64,000 nucleotides of DNA from Bacteroidota bacterium (GTDB lineage: Bacteria; Bacteroidota; Bacteroidia; NS11-12g; UBA955), in contig JAGXTF010000012.1 in the NCBI GenBank assembly GCA_018333525.1, positions 1 through 64,000 on the forward strand. The letters run 5' to 3'. This document shows, piece by piece, positions 8,758 through 17,149 of this stretch (the first letter of the stretch is position 1; each line of letters begins with the position of its first letter). Below the pieces are notes generated by a model. It saw only the letters and a program-made list of their open reading frames with translations, was not told the origin of the DNA and did no database searches. The position numbers and the translations under genes are program-made.

Positions 8758-10290
8758 TTACATCTTAGCCTTTTTATATTTTACCTTTTCTTCTGCTGCA
8801 ATTTTTAAAGGTTTCTCTTCAATGGAATAGGTTTTGGTTTTCTTGCCTTTCTTTTCTGCTGCTAATCTTTCTTTCTCCTTTTTTATTCTCTCCAACAACA
8901 CACTTGCTGGCTCATCATTGGGGTCTTGTGCCACCAACTCACCTCTAAATGCTTGTGCCAAAATGCTCTGCGGCAATTTATCCAGCATGGCTTTGGCTTT
9001 CATGTAACGGGCTTCAAACTTATCGGCAAAGGCAAAAAGTTGTTCTACCCTGCGGACGATTTCTATCTGTTCTTCATAAGGCGGCAAATTAATAAGTAAT
9101 GAACGAATAGAGATTTTATCAATTGTTATATTTCCAACTCCTTTGATATAATTCTTAATGTCAACTTCACCATATATGGAAGTTAAGTAATAATATATGT
9201 ATTTACTTTTTATAAATTCAGAATTAAATTTTAATGCAAATAAGTTCATAGCAAGTGAGCAAGGACTATTTAATTGTGGCATATAATATACTTTACCTGC
9301 ATTACCGATTTTACCTATAATTACCTCACCACCGAAAAGTTTAGATTTTTTTAAAAAGTTGTATCCATGTTCGTTAATGTATAGCATTAAACTAGCGAAA
9401 TTGTTTTTCTCGAAATTCGTGGCCCTAATCATCATCGCATAATCAGGTTTATCAAGTAACTCCACATTTTTTTTAAGAATTACGTAACTGCCATTAGCAT
9501 GATAGTCTGTTAATTCATCATGTATTTGACCCAACCTGCATTGTATCCAGCTTTCGGGAGTTTCTATATTATAGGAATATTCTTCCAGATATGATTTCGA
9601 CAACTTTGGGTTTGAGGAACTTCTTGAAATTTCAATTTTATCTAATAAGAGACTTGCATTCTCTATATTAGTATTTAACGTCCTCCAATCTTCCGTCAAC
9701 TTACCATTTACCGCAGTAGCCAAAACCGATTGCCGAAAGCGTCTGAGCAGTTTGGGTATTTTATCTAAGCGTTGTTTGTTGCTTTCTACCTTTTGCATTA
9801 CCGCATCCAACTTGGTTACTATACGGTGTTGTTCAGCAAGGGGTGGGATTGGGATTTCAATTTCACTTGCTCCATTATCTGTTAATGCTTCTTGAGTTGA
9901 ACCCGTTGCTAAGTCATTTTTTTGAGAAAGGAATAAATCAGATTTTATCAAATAATAAAGCAACTTATTATGATAAGTATTTCCAAATGGTCGAATTTGT
10001 AAAAACCCGGTTGAGAATAATTGTCCATCAAGTTTTTCATCTACCAAAATTCCTTTATCGGTTGCTTTCATTCTTGCTTGCAACACATCACCAATTTCTG
10101 CTATTCTATTTGCCCTTGAAGGTCGATTATTAAAAGTAAATTCACCTTCTGGAGTGTATTCGTTATCTTGAATACTGCCTGTTGAATAATATTTTTTAGT
10201 TCCTTTGAATTCCGTTACACCTGTTGGTAAGAAATTCAATTCCTCAACTAGCTTAACTAATTCCCAACTATTTGGTAAATTATTCTCCAT
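8758..10290 (-). CDS. hsdS: Type I restriction-modification specificity subunit HsdS
   Basis: This 510-residue protein has the two target-recognition-domain layout of HsdS. The first conserved linker (PPLAEQHRIVTKLDAVM, about residues 148-164) is followed by a helical stretch ending LLRRFRQSVLATAVNGKL. The second half repeats the pattern (PPYEEQIEIVRRVEQLF, then LPQSILAQAFRGELV). The HsdS subunit sets the DNA sequence recognised by both methylase and nuclease complexes. Its start overlaps the hsdM stop by 11 bases, so translation is probably coupled. The Lys-rich C-terminal tail of about 45 residues is longer than usual. Confidence 0.92.
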   Translation of the reverse strand: MENNLPNSWELVKLVEELNFLPTGVTEFKGTKKYYSTGSIQDNEYTPEGEFTFNNRPSRANRIAEIGDVLQARMKATDKGILVDEKLDGQLFSTGFLQIRPFGNTYHNKLLYYLIKSDLFLSQKNDLATGSTQEALTDNGASEIEIPIPPLAEQHRIVTKLDAVMQKVESNKQRLDKIPKLLRRFRQSVLATAVNGKLTEDWRTLNTNIENASLLLDKIEISRSSSNPKLSKSYLEEYSYNIETPESWIQCRLGQIHDELTDYHANGSYVILKKNVELLDKPDYAMMIRATNFEKNNFASLMLYINEHGYNFLKKSKLFGGEVIIGKIGNAGKVYYMPQLNSPCSLAMNLFALKFNSEFIKSKYIYYYLTSIYGEVDIKNYIKGVGNITIDKISIRSLLINLPPYEEQIEIVRRVEQLFAFADKFEARYMKAKAMLDKLPQSILAQAFRGELVAQDPNDEPASVLLERIKKEKERLAAEKKGKKTKTYSIEEKPLKIAAEEKVKYKKAKM

Positions 10291-11686
10291 CTTTTTCCAA
10301 TAGGGTTAAAATGTCACGTAAATCATCCACCACGGCTTCCAGTTCTGCAATGGCTTCGGTGGCTAAATCATTTGGTTCGGGCAAGCTATCGGCATCTTCC
10401 ATGCTGTCATCTTTTAGCCAGGTAATGTCTAATTTGTAATTCCGTTTTTTTATTTCGTCCATCGTAAAGCAACGGAAACGTCCAGTTTCACCTTCGTCTT
10501 TTCGTTTGCTGTTTCCGTTTGGGTCGGAGCCGTAGCATTTTTCAAAATCGGCAAAATGTTTATCCGTTAATGGTCGGTCTTTTTTGGTAATGCCTTCTAT
10601 ATTACTGCGGTTATCATAAATCCAAACTTTTTCGGTCGGCAATCCTTTTTGGAAGAAAATTACATTGGCTTTTACACCTTGCGCATAAGGCGTAAATGTT
10701 CCTCTTGGCAAACGAACAATGGTGTGCAAGTTGCAATCCTGCATCAATATTTCAAATACTTCACCTGCTTTATCTTCAAACAGAACATTATCAGGCAGTA
10801 CAATGGCGGCGCGTCCGCCAGGTTTTAATGTGCTCATAATATGCTGTACAAAATTTAACTGTTTGTTACTTGTTTCTATTGTAAAGTCGTCTCTCTCAGG
10901 CACCTGGTTAGCACCTTTGGTGCCAAATGGAGGATTGGCCAATACCACATCAAACCTGGTGCTATCAGGAGTGTTGTAAATGGTATCGCCCAATTTTATT
11001 TTTGGTGTTACACCATGCAAATACATGTTCATTAATGCCAGGCGTCTTGGCCGGGCCACCAACTCTTGTCCGAAATATGTTTTTTCACGAATACGTTTTA
11101 CATCCTCGCGCGGGATAACTCCTTTGCTTTCCTTCATCAGCCATTCATAAGCACATACCAAAAAACCACCCGTGCCGCATGCCGGGTCAGAAATAGTAAA
11201 TGAGTTTTTGCCTCTCGGATCTGGCTTCATCAACCTCACCATGCTTTGAATTAGAGGGCGGGGGGTAAAATATTGCCCTGCACCTTTCTTTCCTTCGCTG
11301 GCCGCTTTTTCCAAGAGTCCTTCAAATGCTGCCCCTTTTACATCCACATCCATGCTTGTCCATTCATCTTCTTCAATCAGGTTTAAAAGTTTTTTCAAAC
11401 TCACCGGATTGTTGAAACGGTTTTGCGCTTGTGTAAATATTTCTCCCAACAGCCCTTGTTCTTTAGCCAGTTCCCGAAGCGTATCGCTATAGTGGTCCAT
11501 CAAATCCCCACCACTCAATTCTTTCAGTGCTTGCCAATTGTATTTTTCTGTTAAATGCACTTCTTTTTCGTCTGCCATTTTCAAAAAGAGCAGAAAAGAC
11601 AATTGCTCTATATAATCGTTATAATCAATGCCTTCGTGGCGAAGGGTATGGCAAAATCCCCATAATTTATTTACTACATCACTCAT
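10280..11686 (-). CDS. hsdM: Type I restriction-modification DNA methyltransferase subunit HsdM
   Basis: This 468-residue N6-adenine methyltransferase has the SAM-binding motif DPACGTGGF at residues 167-175 and the catalytic motif NPPF at 251-254. An N-terminal helical domain of the HsdM_N type (IDYNDYIEQLSFLLFLKMADE) precedes them. With HsdS it methylates one adenine on each strand of the recognition site to protect host DNA. It lies between the DinD-like fragment and hsdS in a single minus-strand operon. All key residues are present, so an active enzyme is expected. Confidence 0.95.
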   Translation of the reverse strand: MSDVVNKLWGFCHTLRHEGIDYNDYIEQLSFLLFLKMADEKEVHLTEKYNWQALKELSGGDLMDHYSDTLRELAKEQGLLGEIFTQAQNRFNNPVSLKKLLNLIEEDEWTSMDVDVKGAAFEGLLEKAASEGKKGAGQYFTPRPLIQSMVRLMKPDPRGKNSFTISDPACGTGGFLVCAYEWLMKESKGVIPREDVKRIREKTYFGQELVARPRRLALMNMYLHGVTPKIKLGDTIYNTPDSTRFDVVLANPPFGTKGANQVPERDDFTIETSNKQLNFVQHIMSTLKPGGRAAIVLPDNVLFEDKAGEVFEILMQDCNLHTIVRLPRGTFTPYAQGVKANVIFFQKGLPTEKVWIYDNRSNIEGITKKDRPLTDKHFADFEKCYGSDPNGNSKRKDEGETGRFRCFTMDEIKKRNYKLDITWLKDDSMEDADSLPEPNDLATEAIAELEAVVDDLRDILTLLEKDGE

Positions 11687-11739
11687 TTTTTTTTCTTCTT
11701 TATAGGTAAAATTTGTTTTTCATCGACTTGTTAATTGCC

Positions 11740-12081
11740 TTACAGTTTCAGTATAAATTTGACAAGAGGTAAATTCTCGTGCACAATTCCATGTTCGATA
11801 AGCATTTTAAGAACTGCGAGATTATTATAAATATCCTTTGTTTTAGAACCTTTGTGTATTGGTATCGTTTTCTTGAAATCAGGAAAACGATCTTTAACTT
11901 CTTCAATAACATGTTTGCCGGAATCTTTGGCTTTTGAAATTTCCTTTTCAAAATTCTCACATTTGCTATATCCCAAAAGCTTTTGTAATTCTCTCGCACT
12001 CCAACATTCCACGTCGTTGTATATATAATAAATGCTCTCAAACTTTTGAAATAGATCGCGTATTAGTTCTTTTTTCATCAA
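11740..12081 (-). CDS. DinD/BRO-like protein, probably internally deleted
   Basis: This 113-residue protein starts with a segment (FESIYYIYNDVECWSAREL, then LLGYSKCENFEKEISKAK) that matches the N-terminal domain of DNA-damage-inducible protein D and related BRO proteins. After about residue 75 it jumps to LKMLIEHGIVHENLP, which resembles the far C-terminus of DinD (a GI-x-PE-(D/N)LP motif). DinD is normally about 270-290 residues, so roughly 160 central residues seem to be missing. It is still an open frame in the restriction operon, between the HsdR pieces and hsdM. It may be a remnant or a small functional derivative. The DinD assignment rests on remembered motifs only. Confidence 0.55.
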   Translation of the reverse strand: MMKKELIRDLFQKFESIYYIYNDVECWSARELQKLLGYSKCENFEKEISKAKDSGKHVIEEVKDRFPDFKKTIPIHKGSKTKDIYNNLAVLKMLIEHGIVHENLPLVKFILKL

Positions 12082-12090
12082 ATAATTCTA

Positions 12091-12777
12091 TCAGGCTGCG
12101 ATGGCCTGGTTAATTTCATATATAATTTGTGGGAAATCGGCAGGAAATACTTTTTTGAATTTATTTAATCCACCCCGGTCAGCAAAAACGGGTAATTCCT
12201 GAAGGTCGTTTTCGTCCAAAGTCATGTTTTGTTTTAAATGTTCTTTGATGTATTCCATCCATTTTTGTTGTTCCGCATTTAAGGTTTTCCCTGCAGTTAC
12301 TTTTCGTATGGCCTGGTTTACCCTTTCGTCAGGACTTAGCAAAGGTTCGGTTTCCTTGGCTGCATGCTTAACCATGCTGATAATATCCACTGTGTCTTTA
12401 TGATAAACAATTCTGTGCGCCTTTTGCAAATTTGCTTCATCATAATTGCTTTCTTTCAATTTTTCTTTCAGTTCGTTTAATGCATTTGTATTCCAATCTT
12501 TCGGTTTGTTTAATAAAATACCAATTGCTGCAATTTCATTTTCTTTTCTCTTTACAAACTCAGAAAAGGCAAGCAAATAGTCGGTTGGTTGCAATCCGTA
12601 TCTGCCCTCTGCTTCGAACAGAACAATGGAACTTACTTCGTCCTGCACTTCATACCCAACCATAAAAACTTTTTTAGCTCTTTCGTAGTCTGTCAATAGT
12701 TTTTGGAACTGCTCGTTTTGAAGCAATTCCATTACACTGCTGAAGCCATCAAATATTTCTGAAAACGACTTTGCCAT
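12091..12777 (-). CDS. Type I restriction enzyme R subunit, C-terminal domain as separate protein
   Basis: This 228-residue all-helical protein (SFSEIFDGFSSVMELLQNEQF, later TPDE-like segments and FPQIIYEINQAI) fits the EcoEI-type C-terminal domain of HsdR, which contacts the methylase core. Its ATG overlaps the stop of the upstream helicase gene in a TAATG arrangement at 12775-12779. The two products are therefore probably made in fixed ratio and assemble into one motor subunit. Together (676 + 228 residues) they equal a full EcoEI-type HsdR. The frames differ, so this is either a stable gene split or an old frameshift that became a coupled pair. Confidence 0.75.
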   Translation of the reverse strand: MAKSFSEIFDGFSSVMELLQNEQFQKLLTDYERAKKVFMVGYEVQDEVSSIVLFEAEGRYGLQPTDYLLAFSEFVKRKENEIAAIGILLNKPKDWNTNALNELKEKLKESNYDEANLQKAHRIVYHKDTVDIISMVKHAAKETEPLLSPDERVNQAIRKVTAGKTLNAEQQKWMEYIKEHLKQNMTLDENDLQELPVFADRGGLNKFKKVFPADFPQIIYEINQAIAA

Positions 12778-14807
12778 TAATTATAAGCATCAAAAAATTT
12801 GGAAATTTGTTCCGCAAATTTTCCCATATCTCCATCAGGAATATAGGTTTTGAATTTGTCCCTTGCATTTCCACTCATGTCTTTTTCTATGCGGTGAAGC
12901 CTTTTGCTCAATCGCTTTGCGTTTGACTTGCGGTCGTCGTTGTTGTATATTTTTTCAATGAGTTCTTTAATAGTAATTGTATCTGTACCGGGAGGGTCAA
13001 TCTTAAAGTTGTAGCTGGCATCTTTAAAATATTTTATTAATGTTCCGTTAAAGCAATCAAAAATTACAAAATGGGTTTTGCCAATATCATCACATTTTCT
13101 CGTGCCTCTTCCTAGCATCTGTTCCCATAGAATTCGACTTTTTATAGGTCTTAGAAAAACGATATATTCCAAAGAAGGAATGTCAACACCAGTGCTTAAC
13201 ATGTCTACTGTTACCACAATTTTGGGATTGGGCCTGTTCCGAAACTCTTTTATTTTTTTCAAAGGTCTGTCCACCGTTGGGCTTCCAGTAATCTTTGCCA
13301 CAAAGTCATCACCCCGATTGAAAACAGATTTGCAGATACTCACCAAACGATCGGCATGAGAAATCATAGGAATATCATTTGAAGCAAAAATTAAGGTCTT
13401 TGGAAATCTCCCTTTTTCTTTTTCAAATTCGTCTGCATATTTTTTTAGTTCTTCAATTATTTTTTGGTTGGTATCTGGCGCTGTAATTTTTTCTTCAATC
13501 TCTGTTGAAGTAAATTCCCTTTCATCTTCCAGTTGGTCAATTTGTTCTCTGCCCGTCTCAGTGTCTATCATTCCCACTTGTTCCCCTTCTTTTAAAAATG
13601 CGCCATTCATCAATACTTCTGAATTGATTGCGACAGCATCATAATCCACCAAATAACCTTCGTCAATTGCAGTTTGCAATGGATAATTGTAAATGGGTTT
13701 CCCGAAATAGGCAACAGTATGGGAAGCAGGTGTTGCCGTTAAACCTACTTTTACTGCGTCAAAATGATTGAGCACATTCCGCCAGACATTGGTTTCTTTT
13801 GAAGTATAACCTCTGTGGCACTCGTCTGCAATAATTAAATCAAAGGCATGTGAAGGAATGGAAAGTGTTTCTTCTTCTTCATCTCTGCTTTCTTCATCTT
13901 CACCAAATGCGCCCATTTTCCCGTAAAGGTTTATTGCCATTCGCTGAATGGTACATACATAAAGAAATGTTTTTGTACCATCAGGATTTGTTAAATAAGA
14001 GTTGGGCAAAACCGTTGGGTCATATGCTTCGCCTTCAAAATCTTCTTTTCTAAATCGTTGTGAATACAATTCATATTCGTCTTTAAATTTAATATTTCTT
14101 GGCGTGTCAAAGGACGCAAAAGCAGTAACGGCTTGTGCTGCCAAAGATTTACGGTCAACCAAAAACAAAATGCGTTTTGCATAACCAGATGCCAACATCC
14201 GGTAAACAAGATTAACAGTTGTAAATGTTTTTCCTGTCCCTGTAGCCATCGCTAAAAGCATCAAGCGTTTGCCATCTTCCAAATTATTTTCAAATGCCTG
14301 TATCGCGTCTTTTTGGTAAGGCCTGAGTCCTGGAGTATTAATTGGCTTGTCTTTCAGCCATTGCAAAGCCGTTTCTCTTTTGGAATTAAATAATGTTTCC
14401 ATTGCTTCAGGAGTATGGAAAGCATAAATCTGTCGGCTTAGGTTTTTACTGTCTCTGGTATCTAAGTAATAAATCAATTCGCCATTGGAGGAATATAAAA
14501 ACGGAACGCGATATTGATTCCATTCGCCAATTGTCTTGCTAGCACCTTTTGAATAACGTTTTGCTTGTTCCAAAACATTTTGGGCACCAACTTCCAATTT
14601 CTTTGCTTCCACAACGCCTAATAATTTTCCATATACTACCAAGGCATAATCTGCGGGGCCATTCTCGGTCTGAATTTCTTCAATGGCATGATTGGTCAAG
14701 GAGGTCAAATCCATTCCCTCAGAATAAGTAACAAGAATCCAGCCGGAAGCCTTTAGCTGTTGGTCTATTCTTATCTTTCGTGTTATTTTCTCTGATTCGT
14801 GGGGCAT
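12777..14807 (-). CDS. hsdR: Type I restriction enzyme R subunit: nuclease and DEAD/DEAH translocase
   Basis: This 676-residue protein has an N-terminal PD-(D/E)xK nuclease domain with D53 and E67-x-K69 (GVVEAKK). The superfamily 2 motor follows, with Walker A ATGTGKT at 188-194, Walker B DECH at 328-331, motif III GLTATPAS near 357, and motif VI with LGRGTR. It is the ATP-driven translocase and endonuclease of the type I system that cuts unmodified foreign DNA. The EcoEI-type C-terminal domain is absent and supplied by the next gene. It is the first gene of the operon; the region upstream (14808-14959) should hold the promoter, but I see only a partial match. Confidence 0.93.
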   Translation of the reverse strand: MPHESEKITRKIRIDQQLKASGWILVTYSEGMDLTSLTNHAIEEIQTENGPADYALVVYGKLLGVVEAKKLEVGAQNVLEQAKRYSKGASKTIGEWNQYRVPFLYSSNGELIYYLDTRDSKNLSRQIYAFHTPEAMETLFNSKRETALQWLKDKPINTPGLRPYQKDAIQAFENNLEDGKRLMLLAMATGTGKTFTTVNLVYRMLASGYAKRILFLVDRKSLAAQAVTAFASFDTPRNIKFKDEYELYSQRFRKEDFEGEAYDPTVLPNSYLTNPDGTKTFLYVCTIQRMAINLYGKMGAFGEDEESRDEEEETLSIPSHAFDLIIADECHRGYTSKETNVWRNVLNHFDAVKVGLTATPASHTVAYFGKPIYNYPLQTAIDEGYLVDYDAVAINSEVLMNGAFLKEGEQVGMIDTETGREQIDQLEDEREFTSTEIEEKITAPDTNQKIIEELKKYADEFEKEKGRFPKTLIFASNDIPMISHADRLVSICKSVFNRGDDFVAKITGSPTVDRPLKKIKEFRNRPNPKIVVTVDMLSTGVDIPSLEYIVFLRPIKSRILWEQMLGRGTRKCDDIGKTHFVIFDCFNGTLIKYFKDASYNFKIDPPGTDTITIKELIEKIYNNDDRKSNAKRLSKRLHRIEKDMSGNARDKFKTYIPDGDMGKFAEQISKFFDAYN

Positions 14808-14959
14808 ATTGAAATTCTGAAATTTAGGTTTTCAAAGGGAAAGTGAGCAAAAATAGGGATTTTAAGTTAGTTGAAGGGTTAGTTGTGGGGTGGCTAACAA
14901 AGCAAAGTGTGGGTGGTCTTCTCAATGGATTAAATCGCCTGGGATAATACTCATCAACT

Positions 14960-15637
14960 CTATTTTTGAGCCTTTCTATCATGACTTATAAGTTCTTTTA
15001 GTGATTTGATAATTTCGTCTTTGAAATTCGAATTCTGAGCCAAACCATTTTCTTTAAGATATTGAATACACCGTATTCCTAACCTAGCGAATTTAGGTAT
15101 GGTGATTTTTGAGTCATCATGCATTTTAGTAATAAAATCATGCCCATGTTTAATAATCGTCTCATTCAGTGGCCATAGTACTTTTGAATAAAAAAGAAGG
15201 TGAAGTCTAGTCGCACTGAACTTTTTAAAAGACTTAGAAACCAATTTGTTATTATCTATTAAATTTAAATACGTCTCAAATGAAGATAAAACCAAATTGA
15301 GGTTGTCAAGAATAATATTATTTTCGCTATTCTTAAGGTCAAATAATAGATAGGCATCTACACCTTTTTGGCCCTTAAATGATGCGTCATTGATATCGCT
15401 ATTTAAATATGTAAAATATTTTTCAATTTGAGTTCTTTCATTGGATTCGCGATTGAAAAAATACGTTAATGCAACAAATAGAATACCAATTGAAGATGAT
15501 ACTATTGAAAATGCAATACCAAAATCTTTAAGTTGGTAGTCATTTTTGCATATGAAGTTGGTACAAATAATTACATCGAGTAGTACTAAAATAAATAGCA
15601 TTCCTATTGTCAAATAATTGAATATTCTTAATTTCAT
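14960..15637 (-). CDS. Two-TM protein of defence region, function unknown
   Basis: This 225-residue protein has two N-terminal membrane helices (about residues 8-27 and 40-61). A cytosolic, mostly helical region of about 160 residues follows (NRESNERTQIEKYF onward). I do not recognise a named family. The shape of two membrane helices plus a helical cytosolic part resembles SLATT-type and putative AbiC-type abortive-infection proteins. Its place between a type I restriction operon and a glycosylase fusion supports a defence role. It is on the same strand as both neighbours but separated by about 150 bases on each side, so it may be transcribed alone. Confidence 0.6.
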   Translation of the reverse strand: MKLRIFNYLTIGMLFILVLLDVIICTNFICKNDYQLKDFGIAFSIVSSSIGILFVALTYFFNRESNERTQIEKYFTYLNSDINDASFKGQKGVDAYLLFDLKNSENNIILDNLNLVLSSFETYLNLIDNNKLVSKSFKKFSATRLHLLFYSKVLWPLNETIIKHGHDFITKMHDDSKITIPKFARLGIRCIQYLKENGLAQNSNFKDEIIKSLKELISHDRKAQK

Positions 15638-15801
15638 TTTGCTAATTGTGGTTTAAGGCTGGTAAATCTTAGCTGCCACTGAGTAGAAAACACGTGCATT
15701 CCTATCATTGCAGTATTTTTTGAGTACGAACCCTAGAATTACATTTTCAACCAATGTTACCATAACTGCGTTTTTTACAGCAGTAATTCTAGATAATTTT
15801 G

Positions 15802-16569
15802 TTATTCTTTGGTGAATAATTGTTGCCATTGTTTGCAAATATTGTCAAAAGACATTCCTGTGTTTGCAGGACTTGTACTGGGTAGCAAAATATATTTTAT
15901 ATTACGCTTTCTCTCAAAATACTTGTCGAAAAGAGCTTGGGATTTTGTTCCATTAAAACCAACAACTTTTAAGTTCTTAAGACTAGCGATAAGTCCTTCC
16001 AAGTCATTTGGTTCTTCGTCTTCTATTGCACTGTCAAGGCTACCTTTTCTATTTGCTTTATGAGCCACATCCCAAATGCCAATTTTAGATTCTAATAAAA
16101 TTTGTATTCTATCTGAATATGTAACAGGTAAATCCTTGTTAGTAATGGCGGAGATAATCCTCCAAAATTTGTTTCTTGAGTGTCCGTAATACTCACCTAG
16201 TTCCAGTGACCTGTCACCTGGCATAGTTCCCAAAATTAAAATACTTGTATCTGAGTTTGCAATTGGATCGAACGATGTTTTAGTATTTGTAGGGGCTGAT
16301 CTTGAAGTTTTTTTAATTACTTTTTGCTTTTCTGTTGTCTGTGCTTTGGTTTTAGAAATTGATTGTCTAATAAGAGAAACATTGGAACCCGCACGCTCAA
16401 ACAAAGTTGCATATTTTCTAGTCCTGCCGTGAATTTGAAATGCCTGAATTGATGAACCGTTCTTTTTTTTATACCATCCATTTTTATTTAACTCGTCAGC
16501 AATTTGTTGGGTTGTCATGGGTTGCCCTGTTTGGCTCAAAAGTTTTTCTATTGCTTCATGTAATGTCAT
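15802..16569 (-). CDS. HARE-HTH / uracil-DNA-glycosylase-superfamily fusion
   Basis: This is a 255-residue two-domain protein. Residues 1-67 (LHEAIEKLLSQTGQPMTTQQIADELNKN in pattern, then a GSSIQAFQIHGRTRKY segment) match the HARE-HTH winged-helix domain found in restriction enzymes, ASXL proteins and RNA polymerase delta. A basic linker follows. Residues 108-255 form a UDG-fold glycosylase of the Mug/deoxyinosine type, with GTMPGDRS at 114-121, YYGHSRNKFW near 127-136, and LLPSTSPANTG near 233. The enzyme should flip out and remove a damaged or modified base. Fusion to a domain linked to modified-DNA reading, next to a restriction operon, suggests action on modified phage DNA, which is inference. 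Confidence 0.8.
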   Translation of the reverse strand: MTLHEAIEKLLSQTGQPMTTQQIADELNKNGWYKKKNGSSIQAFQIHGRTRKYATLFERAGSNVSLIRQSISKTKAQTTEKQKVIKKTSRSAPTNTKTSFDPIANSDTSILILGTMPGDRSLELGEYYGHSRNKFWRIISAITNKDLPVTYSDRIQILLESKIGIWDVAHKANRKGSLDSAIEDEEPNDLEGLIASLKNLKVVGFNGTKSQALFDKYFERKRNIKYILLPSTSPANTGMSFDNICKQWQQLFTKE

Positions 16570-16940
16570 AAATTCAGTTTTATATTAAGTTGACCGACCA
16601 TTGCTATTAATTATTTACATTTCATCGAAATACCATCAATATATACCAAATATCAAAAATATGTGCTAATCCAAACAAAAATAATCCCTTTTGACAATTC
16701 TGAAAATTACAGTGTACTAAATTTGGAAAGGAGACACAGGAATTGGATTCCAGCTGCTATGAGGCTAACCTGTTCTTTTGCAAGGGAATGATTATGAATC
16801 GATGGAATTGGAACTAAGATGTTCAGTAAAAATGGCGGGATGGGCTTTAAGTAGAAATAAGGAGCAGTCGGGTTAATCCTAAAACATGTAGGAATAGTTT
16901 AAAAAAATCCAGACAAGCCACCGGTGGGCGGCTGTCCGGA
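16570..16940. other. Gene-free region between glycosylase fusion and tRNA-Asn
   Basis: No open frame of credible composition occurs here on either strand. The DNA is AT-rich up to about 16740 and unremarkable after that. It ends with a short GC-rich patch (ccaccggtggg at 16919-16929, then gtccggac at 16934-16941) made of small palindromes, next to the long hairpin at 16941-16999. Confidence 0.5.
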
Positions 16941-16960
16941 CAGGTTGGGGAGCAAAAAAA

Positions 16961-16984
16961 ACGCGCAATTTGCGCGTTTTTTTT
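16961..16984. terminator. Bidirectional terminator after tRNA-Asn
   Basis: Eight A bases, cgcgcaa, one T, ttgcgcg and eight T bases form a GC stem flanked by A and T tracts, working in both directions. It lies immediately 3' of the tRNA-Asn gene on the minus strand. The stem is extended by flanking sequence (see the finding at 16941-16999). Confidence 0.85.
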
Positions 16985-16987
16985 GTG

Positions 16988-17061
16988 CTCCCCAACCTGG
17001 ACTCGAACCAGGGACCTACTGATTAACAGTCAGTTGCTCTAACCAGCTGAGCTATTGAGGA
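16988..17061 (-). tRNA. tRNA-Asn (GTT)
   Basis: The minus strand folds as a 74-nt tRNA. The acceptor pair is TCCTCAA/TTGGGGA with discriminator G, the D-arm is AGCTCAGCTGGTTAGAGC, the anticodon loop CTGTTAA gives GTT (Asn), and the T-arm has GGTTCGAGTCC. CCA is not encoded (the next bases are CAC). Its 3' end points at the defence region. Confidence 0.95.
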
Positions 17062-17149
17062 GTGTTTACCCGTTTTTGGTAACGGGACGGCAAAAATAAG
17101 ACTTCAGAGATTTTTTTTCAAGTACTTTTTCACTTTTTTTGCAAATTCT

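Noticed and set aside
15653-15838. 61-codon minus-strand open frame
   Set aside because: It overlaps the end of the glycosylase gene by 37 bases, shows no domain and has no promoter or start context.
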